A stretch of 64,000 bases of DNA from Pedobacter ghigonis. Its GTDB lineage: Bacteria > Bacteroidota > Bacteroidia > Sphingobacteriales > Sphingobacteriaceae. The notes below the pieces were generated by a model. That model was not told the origin of the DNA, did not search any database, and saw only the letters and a program-made list of their open reading frames with translations. Location: assembly GCF_903166585.1 (NCBI RefSeq), contig NZ_CAESCM010000005.1, positions 248,001 to 312,000 on the forward strand. Reading direction: 5' to 3'. This document shows, piece after piece, positions 9,521 through 18,775 of the stretch; within the stretch, counting starts at the first letter, position 1, and every line of letters starts with the position of its first letter. The translations under genes were made by a program, and so were the position numbers.

Positions 9521-9525
9521 GTTTG

Positions 9526-11169
9526 CTATTTAAAAGCGTTTAAGCCGCTTTCGAGAAATTTTTTGTAATTGGCCACTTCGTAATCTGCCCCCTGTGGCTG
9601 TGCAAGTAAGCTTTCAGTTTTAGGATCGAGCAGTACATAAAAAGGCTGCGAATTAGACTGGAATTTTCTGGCCTGCAAATCGCTCCATTTTTTGCCTATG
9701 GTATTTAACTTTTTTCCTTCAGGGGTAGTTACCACGTCAGCAGGAGCCAGTTCCGATTTATCATCTACATATAGCTGAATCAGGATGTAATCTTCACTGA
9801 TCATTTTTAAAACATCGCGGTTGGGCCAAACATTGGCTTCCATTTTTCTGCAGTTTACGCAGGCATGTCCGGTAAAATCGATTAATACAGGCTTGTTTTG
9901 TTTTTTAGCCTGTGCCAAGCCTTCCTCATAATCGAAGTAGGCATTCAGTTTTAACGGAGCATGAAATTTATCGGCATATTTATGTGGGCCATCGTTTGTG
10001 GCTGACTTTCCAGTTAGTAAACCTGAAGTGTACAAATCGAAATCCTGGGTTTCCTGTGGTGGCAGAAAGGCCGAAACACTACGCAATGGCGCACCCCACA
10101 TCCCCGGGATTAAATACACAGTAAAGGCCAGTACAATGGTGGCCAGGAAAAGCCGTGGCACCGAAATGGAATTTAAAGGGCTATCGTGCGAAAATTTAAG
10201 TTTGCCCAACAGGTAAATGCCCATCATACCGAAAATAACGATCCACAAGGCTAAAAATATTTCGCGGTCAAACCATTCCCAATGGTAAGCCAAATCTACA
10301 TTGCTTAAAAACTTTAGGGCAAAGGCCAGTTCGAGGAAACCCAAAACTACTTTTACGCTGTTTAACCAGCCGCCTGATTTGGGTAGCTTTTGCATCGCCG
10401 ATGGAAATAAGGCAAATAAGGCAAAAGGAATAGCCAGCGCCAGCGAAAAGCCAAACATGCCAATTGCAGGGCCTAAAAGTGCACCTGTGGTTGCCGCCTG
10501 TACCAATAAAGTGCCAATAATCGGACCGGTACAGGAGAAAGAAACCAGCGCCAGGGTGCCAGCCATAAAAAACAATCCGGCTACACCACCTTTATCCGAA
10601 TTGGCATCCATTTTATTTACCCAGCTCGATGGCAGTGTAATTTCGAAAGCGCCTAAAAACGAAGCTGCGAAAACCACCAGGAGCAAAAAGAAAAAGAAAT
10701 TGAAGATGCCGTTTGTAGAAAGGTTATTTAATGCATCGGCACCAAAAATTACGGTAACCAAAAGGCCCAGTACTACGTAAATCAGAATGATAAAGAAGCC
10801 ATACAGCGCTGCCCGCCCAAAGGCTTTTCCCTTTTCCGATCCTTTGGTGAAAAAGCTCACCGTTAACGGAAGCATGGGGAAGATGCAAGGCATAAGCAGA
10901 GCCGCTAAACCGCCCACAAAACCTGCAATAAAAATACCCCAGAGGGTTTTCTGCGCTTCAGGCTGCGGGGCAATCGTTTTTGAAACCGTTGTAGTGCTAT
11001 CGGCAACTTTACTAATCGTTTCAGTAGATTTAACTATTGTATCGGTTGTTTCCGGTTTAATTTCTGTAAAAGTCAGGTCGTCGGTACTGGTGCTGTCCTG
11101 TGCATATCCGGTTAGGGATACAGCACAGAAAAACAGCAATCCGAGACAGATTTTTTTAAAGGATATCAT
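9526..11169 (-). CDS. dsbD: DsbD-type thiol:disulfide interchange protein, beta and gamma domains
   Basis: Membrane protein that carries reducing power from cytoplasmic thioredoxin to periplasmic thiol proteins and cytochrome c assembly. 547 residues. Signal peptide (to GYAQ, residue 24), a Ser/Thr-rich linker (25-72), about eight transmembrane helices with the two redox Cys sites (C95 in LMPCIFPMLPLT; SFSCTGPIIG), and a periplasmic C-terminal thioredoxin domain with C437-V-N-C440. The N-terminal alpha domain of classical DsbD is absent here but is encoded by the gene 10 bp upstream. The two genes form an operon ending at a terminator. Confidence 0.93.
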   Translation of the reverse strand: MISFKKICLGLLFFCAVSLTGYAQDSTSTDDLTFTEIKPETTDTIVKSTETISKVADSTTTVSKTIAPQPEAQKTLWGIFIAGFVGGLAALLMPCIFPMLPLTVSFFTKGSEKGKAFGRAALYGFFIILIYVVLGLLVTVIFGADALNNLSTNGIFNFFFFLLLVVFAASFLGAFEITLPSSWVNKMDANSDKGGVAGLFFMAGTLALVSFSCTGPIIGTLLVQAATTGALLGPAIGMFGFSLALAIPFALFALFPSAMQKLPKSGGWLNSVKVVLGFLELAFALKFLSNVDLAYHWEWFDREIFLALWIVIFGMMGIYLLGKLKFSHDSPLNSISVPRLFLATIVLAFTVYLIPGMWGAPLRSVSAFLPPQETQDFDLYTSGLLTGKSATNDGPHKYADKFHAPLKLNAYFDYEEGLAQAKKQNKPVLIDFTGHACVNCRKMEANVWPNRDVLKMISEDYILIQLYVDDKSELAPADVVTTPEGKKLNTIGKKWSDLQARKFQSNSQPFYVLLDPKTESLLAQPQGADYEVANYKKFLESGLNAFK

Positions 11170-11179
11170 CTGCTACTAT

Positions 11180-11629
11180 TTATTTTACAGGGATACTGAA
11201 ATCTACTTGCTCTGGTGGCAGACACTGTTTATCGTCGCATACCATAAACTCTACACTACCTTTTACTACAGCATTTTTGCCGTTCAGCTTAACTTTTTGC
11301 TGAAAAACTACCGAGTTTTCAAAATAGCTTACGTCCATTTTAAAAGTTGCTTCATACTTGGTAACTGCCTTTGGTTCGATGGTTTTACCTACTAAAGTGA
11401 AATCTTTTGCAGCAGGAAAGGTAAAAGTGGTTTTAACCGGCCCGCCATCTTTAACAAATTGAGAGTACAGGTGCCAGCCTTGATCAACAGTTGCTTTAAT
11501 AAATACCGTAGCAGTTGTTGGACTTGTTTTCTTTGCTGCGTAACTCCAGGTTACGGGTTTTAAAATCTGGCTGTAACTGCTTAAGCTGATTAAGCAAACG
11601 AAACAGCATAATAAGGCGATTTTTTTCAT
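11180..11629 (-). CDS. Secreted DsbD alpha-domain protein
   Basis: 149-residue periplasmic protein with a signal peptide ending SSYSQ (about 21). The rest resembles the N-terminal (alpha) domain of DsbD: an immunoglobulin-like fold, GWHLYSQF near the start, and a C-X4-C pair near the end (MVCDDKQCLPPEQVDF), the redox cysteines that pass electrons to target proteins. It lies 10 bp before the dsbD beta-gamma gene, so the two together rebuild a complete DsbD from separate chains. The partnership is inferred from domain logic and adjacency. Confidence 0.85.
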   Translation of the reverse strand: MKKIALLCCFVCLISLSSYSQILKPVTWSYAAKKTSPTTATVFIKATVDQGWHLYSQFVKDGGPVKTTFTFPAAKDFTLVGKTIEPKAVTKYEATFKMDVSYFENSVVFQQKVKLNGKNAVVKGSVEFMVCDDKQCLPPEQVDFSIPVK

Positions 11630-11699
11630 TTGGTTGTATTGGGTTTAATATTGATTTAGGGTTTGTTGATTTGCATGAGAAATGATCAGCCGTGGCCTG

Positions 11700-12755
11700 C
11701 TAACCGTTTAGTCTGCTAAAAGCCTGATAATCGAGAAATTCTACATCTGGTGTGATATAGCCCGCTTTTACCGGTTCTTCGCGCATTAAATCGGTGCTTA
11801 AATATTTTTTATTGCTATCCGAAAATATGGTTACCACACAGCTATCTGTGCCCATTTCCTGCTGTTTTTTTATCGCGCCGATTACATTCGCACCTGATGA
11901 GATACCTACGGCAAGCCCTAGTTTTTGGGCAAGTTTCTGGGCCATCAATATGGCATCGCCGTCGTTTACCTGTACAATTTCATCCAGCTGGTTTAGCTTC
12001 ACAATTTCGGGGATAAATTCATCAGAAATCCCCTGAATCCTATGGCTACCCACTTTATATCCGGTGGTTAAGGTTGGCGATTCTGCAGGCTCAAGCGGAT
12101 GGATTTTTACTGTAGTTTTTTGCTTTTTAAGGAAATTTCCAACGCCCATAATGGTGCCACCGGTACCTACGCCAGCTACAAAGGCATCGGGACAAAGGCT
12201 TTTCAGCTGCAGTTGTTCCCAGATTTCTTTACCTGTGGTGTATTCGTGTGCTTCGGGGTTGGCTATATTTTCGAATTGTTTAGGCAAAAATACATTGGGG
12301 TTGTTTGCCGCCATGTATTCGGCCAGTTTAATGCTGCCAATAAAGCCACCCTCTTCTTTGCTAACCAAAATAATCTCCGCGCCCAGACTTTTGATAATGT
12401 CCATACGCTCCTTACTTAGCCAGTTGGGCATAATAATCGTAACCGGATGCCCCAGGGCTTTACCAATTGCAGCAAATGCAATTCCGGTATTGCCACTGGT
12501 TGCCTCAACAATTTTATCCCCGGGTTTAATTTTACCCTCAGCATAGGCTTTCTTTAAAGTGTAAAGCGCCATCCTGTCTTTAATGCTACCCGTTAGGTTG
12601 TAATGTTCGCACTTTACATAAATTTTACCTGGTTTACCATTAAGGCTATAGGTTAATTCTAACATTGGGGTGTTGCCAACCAAAAGCGATAAATGTTCAA
12701 ATTTCGCATTCAAAGCTGCAGTTATTTCGTTTTTTATTAGCGTTGTTGTAGGCAT
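11700..12755 (-). CDS. PLP-dependent cysteine synthase family protein (CysM/CysK-like)
   Basis: Fold-type II PLP enzyme that likely makes cysteine from O-acetylserine and a sulfide source, or a related beta-replacement product. 351 residues from ATG 12753-12755; an upstream ATG at 12833 would add 26 residues without family resemblance. Visible motifs: PLP-binding K59 in GSIKDR, the substrate-binding loop [10 protein letters not shown], the phosphate loop [10 protein letters not shown], and SSGANV near the end. It is divergent from an Lrp/AsnC regulator, which probably senses an amino acid and controls it. Cystathionine beta-synthase-like activity cannot be excluded. Confidence 0.88.
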   Translation of the reverse strand: MPTTTLIKNEITAALNAKFEHLSLLVGNTPMLELTYSLNGKPGKIYVKCEHYNLTGSIKDRMALYTLKKAYAEGKIKPGDKIVEATSGNTGIAFAAIGKALGHPVTIIMPNWLSKERMDIIKSLGAEIILVSKEEGGFIGSIKLAEYMAANNPNVFLPKQFENIANPEAHEYTTGKEIWEQLQLKSLCPDAFVAGVGTGGTIMGVGNFLKKQKTTVKIHPLEPAESPTLTTGYKVGSHRIQGISDEFIPEIVKLNQLDEIVQVNDGDAILMAQKLAQKLGLAVGISSGANVIGAIKKQQEMGTDSCVVTIFSDSNKKYLSTDLMREEPVKAGYITPDVEFLDYQAFSRLNG

Positions 12756-12948
12756 ATTTTTAAACCTTTTATAATTGTTTAAGCAATCGATTATAATTTC
12801 GGTAAAATTCTGTATTGTGTTCTTTTTTGTCAATACATGTTGTTTTTTACGTAAATTTTCTGCTTTTTTGATCTGTTTTTAATTTTTATTTCGGTTTTGA
12901 ATGTTTTTTCAAAGCTGCATTATGTTTTTTTTCGATTCAGAATAGCTT

Positions 12949-13416
12949 ATGACACACGGAGATTTAGACCAGGTTGATGTAGAAATATTGAAATTACTGC
13001 AACGCGATGCATCTTTAACGAATAAAGAGGTGTCGCTGATGCTGCATAAATCTATTGCAACCATTCACGAAAGGATTAGAAGGTTAAAGGAACAAGGCTA
13101 CATAAAAAGGGTAGTGGCCATTCTCGACCGGAAGAAAATCAACAGAAACCTGATTGCCTTTTCACATGTTTTGCTTAAGGAGCATACTGCCAAAACCCTG
13201 GTCGAATTTGAAACGGAAGTATCGAAATTTGGCGAAGTAATGGAATGTTTACAAATGACCGGCGCACACGATTTTATCCTCCGAATCGCCACAAAAGATA
13301 TGGATGCCTATCATGAATTTTTAAGGCACAAACTGGCAACCTTGCCCAATATTACCACTGTTCAGAGCTATTTTGTATTGTCGGAGCCTAAGAGTGAAAC
13401 TGCATATCCTTTGTAG
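12949..13416 (+). CDS. Lrp/AsnC family transcriptional regulator
   Basis: 155-residue feast/famine regulator. N-terminal winged helix-turn-helix (VDVEILKLLQRDASLTNKEV, then SIATIHERIRRLKEQGYIKR), followed by the RAM ligand-binding domain (about 70-150, MTGAHDFILRIATKDMDAYHEF). Such proteins bind DNA as dimers to octamers and respond to an amino acid. The gene is divergent from the cysteine-synthase-like gene across a 193-bp AT-rich spacer, so that enzyme is the obvious target. The ligand is unknown. Confidence 0.93.
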   Translation: MTHGDLDQVDVEILKLLQRDASLTNKEVSLMLHKSIATIHERIRRLKEQGYIKRVVAILDRKKINRNLIAFSHVLLKEHTAKTLVEFETEVSKFGEVMECLQMTGAHDFILRIATKDMDAYHEFLRHKLATLPNITTVQSYFVLSEPKSETAYPL

Positions 13417-13417
13417 C

Positions 13418-13612
13418 TCATTGGTTCAGTAGTTCATTTGTTCATTGGTCAGTAGTTTATTAGTCAATAGTTTATAGCCTAATCCAATTGAAAACTGAGA
13501 ACTGATTTGTTCATTGGGTCGATAGTTGATGGCTTGTAGTTCATAGCAGTAATCCAACTGAAAACTGATAATTGCAAACTGAAAACTGACAAGTGCAAAC
13601 TGAAAATTAGAT
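13418..13612. repeat. Degenerate word-repeat spacer
   Basis: The spacer is built from short variant words such as AACTGAAAACTGA, GTTCATTGGTCAGTAG and AGTTTATAG, repeated in direct orientation with drift. The same words recur at 16107-16392, 35541-35600, 45493-45553 and 62490-62862. No gene or promoter is obvious inside. Confidence 0.6.
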
Positions 13613-13645
13613 TTGTTTATTACAGAAACTTTGTATTTTGGGGCT

Positions 13646-14464
13646 ATGAAAAACTTATATCTGCCATTTCTAATTGTTGCTTTGTTTTTTAGCGGCTGCT
13701 CGCCTAAAATTGGTGCAGGGTCTGCGACAAAAAGTACAAACCGTTTAAGGGTAATGAGTTACAACATTCATCACTGTAACCCACCTACAAAGGAAAAAGA
13801 GGGAACCATTGATGTAAATGCCATTGCCAAAGCCATTTCACTTCAGCATCCTGATTTGGTTGCCTTGCAGGAAGTTGATGTAAATACCAAGCGTTCGGGT
13901 AATATTAATCAGGCTGTTTTGCTTGCTCAAAAATTAAAAATGAATTTCTATTTTGGTAAAGCTATCGACCACGATGGGGGAGATTATGGTGTAGCCATTC
14001 TCTCGCGGTTTCCGCTTTCTGCACAAAAAACCTATAAACTACCTAAAAACAATAGCGCCCGTGCCGAGCAGCGTGTGCTTGCTATTGCCACGGTTGAAAT
14101 CGCCAATGGAAAATTTATCCGCTTTGCTTCTACTCATTTAGATGCCGAGCGTGCTGAAGAAAACAGGGTAATGCAGGTGAAAGAAATCGTAAAGCTAGCA
14201 GCAGCTGAAACCTTGCCAATGCTCATTGCAGGCGATTTGAATGCAGAACCAGGCTCAGAAACCATTAAGTTATTTGATGCGGCATTTAATCGGAGCTGCA
14301 GCAGTTGCGGTTTTACTATTCCGGTAATTAACCCTAAAACAACTATCGATCACATTGCCTTTAAAAAAGGAAATCCATTTAATGTAATTTATCACGAAGT
14401 GGTAAAAGAAAGATACGCATCCGATCATTTACCCATTCTGTCGGTAATTGATTTAAAAGATTAA
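13646..14464 (+). CDS. Endonuclease/exonuclease/phosphatase family lipoprotein
   Basis: Exported phosphodiesterase or nuclease of the DNase I-like fold. 272 residues from ATG 13646, chosen because it gives a lipoprotein signal (MKNLYLPFLIVALFFSGCS, lipidated C18); an upstream ATG at 13613 adds 11 residues before it. Family motifs in order: VMSYNIHH, LVALQEVD (metal-binding Glu), STHLDAE, AGDLNAEPGSETI, TIDHIAF and ASDHLPI (catalytic His). Substrate could be nucleic acid, phospholipid or inositol phosphate. It stands alone, followed by a likely terminator. Confidence 0.9.
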   Translation: MKNLYLPFLIVALFFSGCSPKIGAGSATKSTNRLRVMSYNIHHCNPPTKEKEGTIDVNAIAKAISLQHPDLVALQEVDVNTKRSGNINQAVLLAQKLKMNFYFGKAIDHDGGDYGVAILSRFPLSAQKTYKLPKNNSARAEQRVLAIATVEIANGKFIRFASTHLDAERAEENRVMQVKEIVKLAAAETLPMLIAGDLNAEPGSETIKLFDAAFNRSCSSCGFTIPVINPKTTIDHIAFKKGNPFNVIYHEVVKERYASDHLPILSVIDLKD

Positions 14465-14471
14465 CTTTAAG

Positions 14472-14520
14472 CAGGTGCCGGCAATTTTTCGTGATCCGAT
14501 TAAGTTTCCGGTACCTGTTT
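14472..14520 (+). terminator. Probable terminator hairpin
   Basis: CAGGTGCCGG pairs with CCGGTACCTG around a 28-nt loop, followed by TTT. It is 8 bp past the stop codon. The large loop and short T-run make it less certain. Confidence 0.5.
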
Positions 14521-14579
14521 AACTGGCTTTTCTGCCAAATCCCTGCGGGAATACCTTTTCTGCAAAAAGCATATTAATT

Positions 14580-15809
14580 ATGCTTAATTTTGGCATTCTT
14601 ATTAAAATTAAACCTTTGCATCCCATTTTCCTCACCGTTATCGGTGCAATTTTTATTCTTTCGGTAGTTATTGTAAAATTGCTGCTGTATGGTCGTGATA
14701 AGTTTTACCTCAATTTTTTGCTGTCGCTGGCCATTGCAGGTATAGCCTGGTACGGCCTCATATACCTTCTGACCAATTCGGGGCAGATCAAAAATTACCC
14801 CTTCCTGTTTAATAAAGGATTACCTTTTTATTACACGGTTGCCCCTTGTTTATTCCTCTACTTCAGGGGCTCTTTAAGTAAGGAACATGCGGTATTTAAG
14901 CCAGCGCACCTGCTCCATTTTCTCATTGCCATTCCGGCAATAATTTCGATCATTCCATATAATATGCTGAGTTATGCCGCACAGCACGAAGTGGTAAGCA
15001 GGGTAGTAGCCGATGTGGAGTTTGCATTTTCGGATAGCGAATATATTGTAGAACCCTGGCATTGGTATGCTTTTCCTTTTTCGGCGCTCATTTACACCGT
15101 TTTACAGATGCAACTTGCTTATCGTGCTTCAAAACAGCAGGGGCAAAACAGGCAAACAATTAACTGGATCTATTTTTTTAGCGCGGTGTGCTTCGTAATT
15201 TTTGCCGGTATGCTGGTTATTAATGTCTCCATTTTGCAAAACAGGAGTAATATCTGGTCTATTTTGCACGAAGGTTCGGTTGTTATATTTTTATGTTTTT
15301 GCCTGCTGGTATTGAGTTTTATGTTTTTTTTAAACCCTGAACTGATTTATGGTTTAACCAAAAAAACAGTTTTGCCTGAGGTAAAAGTAGAAACCGATTT
15401 GGTACACCTGGCCGACGAGAAAGCAAAGCCTAAAACAGTAGATACAAACTTAGCCGAACAGGTAGCGCAGACGATTAAGGAAAAAGAACTTTTCAGGCGG
15501 CCCGGACTTAACCTGAGTGAACTGGCTTCGGCTTTGGAAATTCAGAACCATAAACTTTCCGAACTTTTCAACAACCATTACCAACTTAATTTCAGTACTT
15601 ACATCAATAACCTCCGCATCGAATACATTAAAGCCAGATTAGACCAGGGCGATTGGAAACAATTTACCCTCGAAGCCATTGCCCTGGATGCAGGTTTCTC
15701 TTCGCGAAATACTTTTTTTAATGCCTTCAAAAAAGTGATGCACACCACACCATCTGTTTACCTTTCGGCATTAAAGGACGATAAAAACCCACAAAATGTA
15801 ACGGTTTAA
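14580..15809 (+). CDS. Membrane-anchored AraC family transcriptional regulator
   Basis: 409 residues. The N-terminal half has about seven hydrophobic helices (for example FLTVIGAIFILSVVIVKLLL). The C-terminal 110 residues form an AraC-type double helix-turn-helix (LNLSELASALEIQNHKLSEL and FTLEAIALDAGFSSRNTFFN, then FKKVMHTTPSVYL). Such 7TM-like AraC proteins are common in Bacteroidota and are thought to sense membrane or extracytoplasmic signals, but ligands are unknown. It is monocistronic; target genes cannot be inferred. The start is the first ATG; a slightly later start is possible. Confidence 0.88.
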   Translation: MLNFGILIKIKPLHPIFLTVIGAIFILSVVIVKLLLYGRDKFYLNFLLSLAIAGIAWYGLIYLLTNSGQIKNYPFLFNKGLPFYYTVAPCLFLYFRGSLSKEHAVFKPAHLLHFLIAIPAIISIIPYNMLSYAAQHEVVSRVVADVEFAFSDSEYIVEPWHWYAFPFSALIYTVLQMQLAYRASKQQGQNRQTINWIYFFSAVCFVIFAGMLVINVSILQNRSNIWSILHEGSVVIFLCFCLLVLSFMFFLNPELIYGLTKKTVLPEVKVETDLVHLADEKAKPKTVDTNLAEQVAQTIKEKELFRRPGLNLSELASALEIQNHKLSELFNNHYQLNFSTYINNLRIEYIKARLDQGDWKQFTLEAIALDAGFSSRNTFFNAFKKVMHTTPSVYLSALKDDKNPQNVTV

Positions 15810-15919
15810 GAAATCGATACATCTTCATGGCTGCCAGTTAACATTAAAAAATAACGTTTTGGCCAAATTTGCCATGCATGCCTAAAACCAAATCAGGCTT
15901 GCGCAAATTTGAAGATGCT

Positions 15920-16105
15920 ATGAAAAAAAGAGAAAGTAGATCAGTAATGATTTTTACCCTTGCGGCAAGGAAATTTAACGAACTGGTGAATTTTATTGAT
16001 CACGATGCCAAATCGCTTACAGTACTAACTGCGGTAGAAACAGTTTCAAGTGGTGCCATTTTTCAGCAGGAAGCTGGTACCGAAGTTTATCACGAGGGAC
16101 AATAA
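15920..16105 (+). CDS. Small hypothetical protein
   Basis: 61 residues from ATG 15920 (MKKRESRSVMIF), or 78 from an in-frame ATG at 15869. No family recognised. Basic N-terminus, then a mixed amphipathic region (AARKFNELVNFIDHD). Codon use looks like the neighbours, but no promoter or terminator supports it strongly. It may be a real short gene or a chance frame. Confidence 0.4.
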   Translation: MKKRESRSVMIFTLAARKFNELVNFIDHDAKSLTVLTAVETVSSGAIFQQEAGTEVYHEGQ

Positions 16106-16106
16106 T

Positions 16107-16392
16107 TTCAGTTTGCAGTTAACAGTTTTCAGTTGTGTTGTGGCTATAAACCACCAACCATTAACCAATGACTAATGAACGAACGTACTGCCCTTCGACT
16201 CCGCTCAGGGTGACCATCGCATTTGAGCTGGGACTGGGTTAAGCTATGGGGTGGCCCTAATGAACGAATGACTAATGAACTAATATTGTTTACAGTTTTA
16301 AGTTGGACCATGGCTATAAACCACCAACTATGGACTAATAAACCAATGACTACTGAACCAATAAACCAGTGAACCAATAATCTAAATTAACT
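16107..16392. repeat. Degenerate word-repeat spacer with embedded REP-like palindrome
   Basis: Variant words such as CAGTTTGCAGTTAACAG and ACCAATGACTAATGAACG recur through the spacer. Between 16191 and 16215 lies CCTTCGACTCCGCTCAGGG, a palindrome-like word that resembles short extragenic repeats frequent in this phylum. Two halves of the spacer resemble each other (TGGCTATAAACCACCAAC at 16142 and 16311). Confidence 0.6.
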
Positions 16393-16677
16393 ATGCCCTT
16401 ACTTTTAACCCCTAATCTTGATATTCTGGATGCGATAAAGCAGCTGGACAAGTTGTTGAGAACGCTGAACATTGTGCCGGTGCTGGAATATCAAAAAATC
16501 CGTTACAAGCTCGATAAAGACAACATGCTCTTTATGACGATTTTGCTTACGGCAAACTACATTAGTTACGAGAAATTGTACCTGCCAGAAAATAATGAAA
16601 AATTCAATGCGGTCTTCAATCGGATCGAAGCATTGATTTTTTCGTTAAGGCGGGAGGAAATTTTACAGGCAAGTTAG
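16393..16677 (+). CDS. Hypothetical protein
   Basis: 94 residues, not recognised. Predicted helical with two amphipathic segments (ILDAIKQLDKLLRTLNIV and NAVFNRIEALIFSLRREEIL). It reads toward the convergent esterase gene, whose stop is 20 bp away. Start ATG 16393 follows the word-repeat spacer. Probably cytoplasmic. Confidence 0.55.
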   Translation: MPLLLTPNLDILDAIKQLDKLLRTLNIVPVLEYQKIRYKLDKDNMLFMTILLTANYISYEKLYLPENNEKFNAVFNRIEALIFSLRREEILQAS

Positions 16678-16697
16678 TGTTTGAGTAGCTCGCCTGT

Positions 16698-17513
16698 TTA
16701 AGGTTTTTGTATGCTTTTGAAGAATTTTATCACAACCTTATCGGCATCAGCAGGGTAAACATGACCTCCCGGATGGATATACAAAACTACTGGTGTTTGT
16801 GTGTTCGAAGGATATAAAGTTGCATACTGATCATAAGGTTGACCTTTATTACTACAGCCATTTATCTGCAATACTTTATTGTACATGGCTTTTTGCCAGG
16901 CAGGTTTTACCAGGTTATCTTGTTCGCCCATAATATGCATGGCGGGTTTGGGTTTGAGCAGATTTGCAACCTTTGCGGCTACTGCTGACGAAGGGGCGAA
17001 AGCAGCAAATATATCTCCGCGTGTAGCCCAGAGCAGGTAAGTAAAGCCGCCACCATTGGAATGCCCAGTGGCATAAATGCGTTTATTGTCGACCTTGTAA
17101 TCTTGTCTGAGTGTTTTTAACATCGCATCAAAAAAGTGCAAATCCCGGTCGCCCATATCGCCAGGGGCTTTTTGCCATCCAGGTAAAAGGCCATTGGGAT
17201 CGGTTAACTGTCCGGGGGTGTTGAGTCCTTGCGGGTAAACAATAATGGCCTCTGGCCAAAGCTTTTCAAAGCTGCGGCTCCTGAGCATGTTATCCATTGT
17301 GCCACCATGACCATGAAAAACAAAAAATACCGGGCTATCTTTGGTTTTTGCACTTGCAGGTACGTAAACCATAGCTTCTCTAACCGTATCGCCAACCGTC
17401 CATTTCATGATTTTAGCAGGTGGGACCTGCGCTTGTGAAATAACAGCCCAAAAGGTTATTAAAAAGTATAGAAAACATTTGCCTGAAAAGCGGATCACTG
17501 ATTTGTTTATCAT
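16698..17513 (-). CDS. Secreted PHB depolymerase-like esterase
   Basis: 271-residue alpha/beta hydrolase with signal peptide (ending VISQAQ, about 29). It resembles LpqC/feruloyl-esterase/PHB depolymerase proteins: oxyanion region FVFHGHGGTMDNM, nucleophile Ser in GHSNGGGFTYLL (GxSxG), and catalytic His in HPGGHVYP near the C-terminus. It likely cleaves ester bonds of plant-derived aromatics, acetylated glycans or polyesters outside the cytoplasm. It is followed in the genome order by the DUF4833 gene, 72 bp upstream on the same strand. Confidence 0.87.
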   Translation of the reverse strand: MINKSVIRFSGKCFLYFLITFWAVISQAQVPPAKIMKWTVGDTVREAMVYVPASAKTKDSPVFFVFHGHGGTMDNMLRSRSFEKLWPEAIIVYPQGLNTPGQLTDPNGLLPGWQKAPGDMGDRDLHFFDAMLKTLRQDYKVDNKRIYATGHSNGGGFTYLLWATRGDIFAAFAPSSAVAAKVANLLKPKPAMHIMGEQDNLVKPAWQKAMYNKVLQINGCSNKGQPYDQYATLYPSNTQTPVVLYIHPGGHVYPADADKVVIKFFKSIQKP

Positions 17514-17585
17514 TGCTTTTTGACCGCAGCGGGAGGTTTTGGTTTAATGTAAAACTTTATTCACCAACATTTATCTCCCAACAGT

Positions 17586-18176
17586 TTATTTAACGGCGAT
17601 TCTTTCGGTAATGGCTTTACCTGTAGTTAGTTCAGTACCCTCGATTGATGCATATTTTACGTTTGGTAGCCAAAAAGATCCGCCCTCAATTCTGATAAAA
17701 AGACGGTTAATTTTGATTTTTTTATCATTTAAGGTTACCGATACATAATATTTTTGGTCGTTGGCCGATCGAAGTAAGTAAAAAGACAGTTTTTTGTGCG
17801 ATACAAAGCGAAGTTCGAAGCGGTCTTTGCTTAACTCTTTAGTCAATATGCCGTAAGCAAATTTACGCTGTATGTAGCCCAGGTCTTTCTTTTCTCCTTT
17901 CTCTGCATACCGTAGCCAATACACAGAAACAGGTTGCGACCGGTTAATCTCTCCATCTTTTTCGAGGTTTAGGCTATAAATCAGGGTATTGGTATTCGGA
18001 TCGCGCTGAAGATAAAACAACATGTTATCGATGTTTTTTGGCGTAGGGAAGTTAAGCGGCGAAGGGTTGGCATTTTGCGCCCAAATGGAATTGCTGTAAA
18101 TTATGATTAATGCAAAGGTTATGCTGATAATTTTTAATGCGCCTTGGTTTGTATATCGGTTTTTTGTTTTCTGCAT
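17586..18176 (-). CDS. DUF4833 domain protein, exported
   Basis: 196 residues with an N-terminal hydrophobic segment ending SIWAQ (about 34), so exported or membrane-anchored. The rest matches the DUF4833 pattern as I recall it: MLFYLQRDPNTNTLIYSLN, VSVYWLRYAEKGEKKDL, IQRKFAYGI. The function of this family is not known. It is on the same strand as the esterase downstream (72-bp gap), but joint function is unproven. Confidence 0.75.
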   Translation of the reverse strand: MQKTKNRYTNQGALKIISITFALIIIYSNSIWAQNANPSPLNFPTPKNIDNMLFYLQRDPNTNTLIYSLNLEKDGEINRSQPVSVYWLRYAEKGEKKDLGYIQRKFAYGILTKELSKDRFELRFVSHKKLSFYLLRSANDQKYYVSVTLNDKKIKINRLFIRIEGGSFWLPNVKYASIEGTELTTGKAITERIAVK

Positions 18177-18452
18177 CTGCTGGTATTTGTATTAAATATT
18201 GGTTTTGATTTTTGCCTGGCTTAGGCGCTATCCGTTAGCTTAGCATGTAGATAGGATAAAGTTAGTTTTACAGCAGCAACACATCGTTTTAAAATATTAG
18301 TATATAAAAAAGATAGATTTAGTAGTTGTTTTTACAAACGTAACATTTTTTTTATACGATGAAACATTATCGGCTATTTTTTTAGCATTTCGGAGGGACT
18401 GGTTTCTTCCCATTTGAGTGGGCTGATCGATCTAAATGTAACCTATTTTAGC

Positions 18453-18719
18453 CTATAACTGGTTATGTAAACCCTTGTTAAGTGCTACTTTCAGGTTGAA
18501 ATCTTCTATGGTAATTTTACCCTTTCTTAGCTGACTTAGGTATTTTAGAACAGTTAAGCGATCTATTTCGGTGCGGTAGCTTTCGCGTTCTTCGGGTGTT
18601 TGCGGGTTGTTCTGCAGTTTTATCCGGATCGAATAACGCAGTATTTCTTCCTCCAGTTTATCCAGCGGACAATTGGTGAATTCATCAAAGCTTAATTTAG
18701 AAAAACTGATGCGAACCAT
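18453..18719 (-). CDS. Hypothetical protein, helical
   Basis: 88 residues, not recognised. Rich in charged residues, with a helical pattern (LDKLEEEILRYSIRIKL; EIDRLTVLKYLSQLRKGKI). It lies 56 bp downstream of the GNAT gene on the same strand and may be the last gene of the EamA-PaiB-GNAT transcript. The next 276 bp (18177-18452) hold no gene that I can support. Confidence 0.55.
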   Translation of the reverse strand: MVRISFSKLSFDEFTNCPLDKLEEEILRYSIRIKLQNNPQTPEERESYRTEIDRLTVLKYLSQLRKGKITIEDFNLKVALNKGLHNQL

Positions 18720-18775
18720 AGGGTAATAATAAGCGACTAGTATTACCCCAGGTTAAGTTGCATGTTAAATGATTG

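Larger units (their letters stand above)
8970..9525. other. Long spacer upstream of susC
   Basis: A 556-bp region between the dsbD 3' end and the susC start. It contains the dsbD terminator (9432-9467), a second hairpin (9493-9520), and a CCTG-type site at 9355-9370. An AGCAGGAGGG...ATCCTGC inverted repeat lies near 9283-9301. The 380 bp next to susC are AT-rich, imply a long untranslated leader or distal promoter, and show no convincing gene. Confidence 0.6.

Noticed and set aside
10787..11395. 202-codon forward frame
   Set aside because: It lies antisense to dsbD and the DsbD-alpha gene, crosses both, and has no family resemblance.
12064..12546. 160-codon forward frame
   Set aside because: Antisense to the cysteine-synthase-like gene, which has all catalytic motifs.
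13418..13612. Attachment site or origin
   Set aside because: Repeats are degenerate and occur in several spacers; no DnaA boxes, integrase or flanking duplications were seen.
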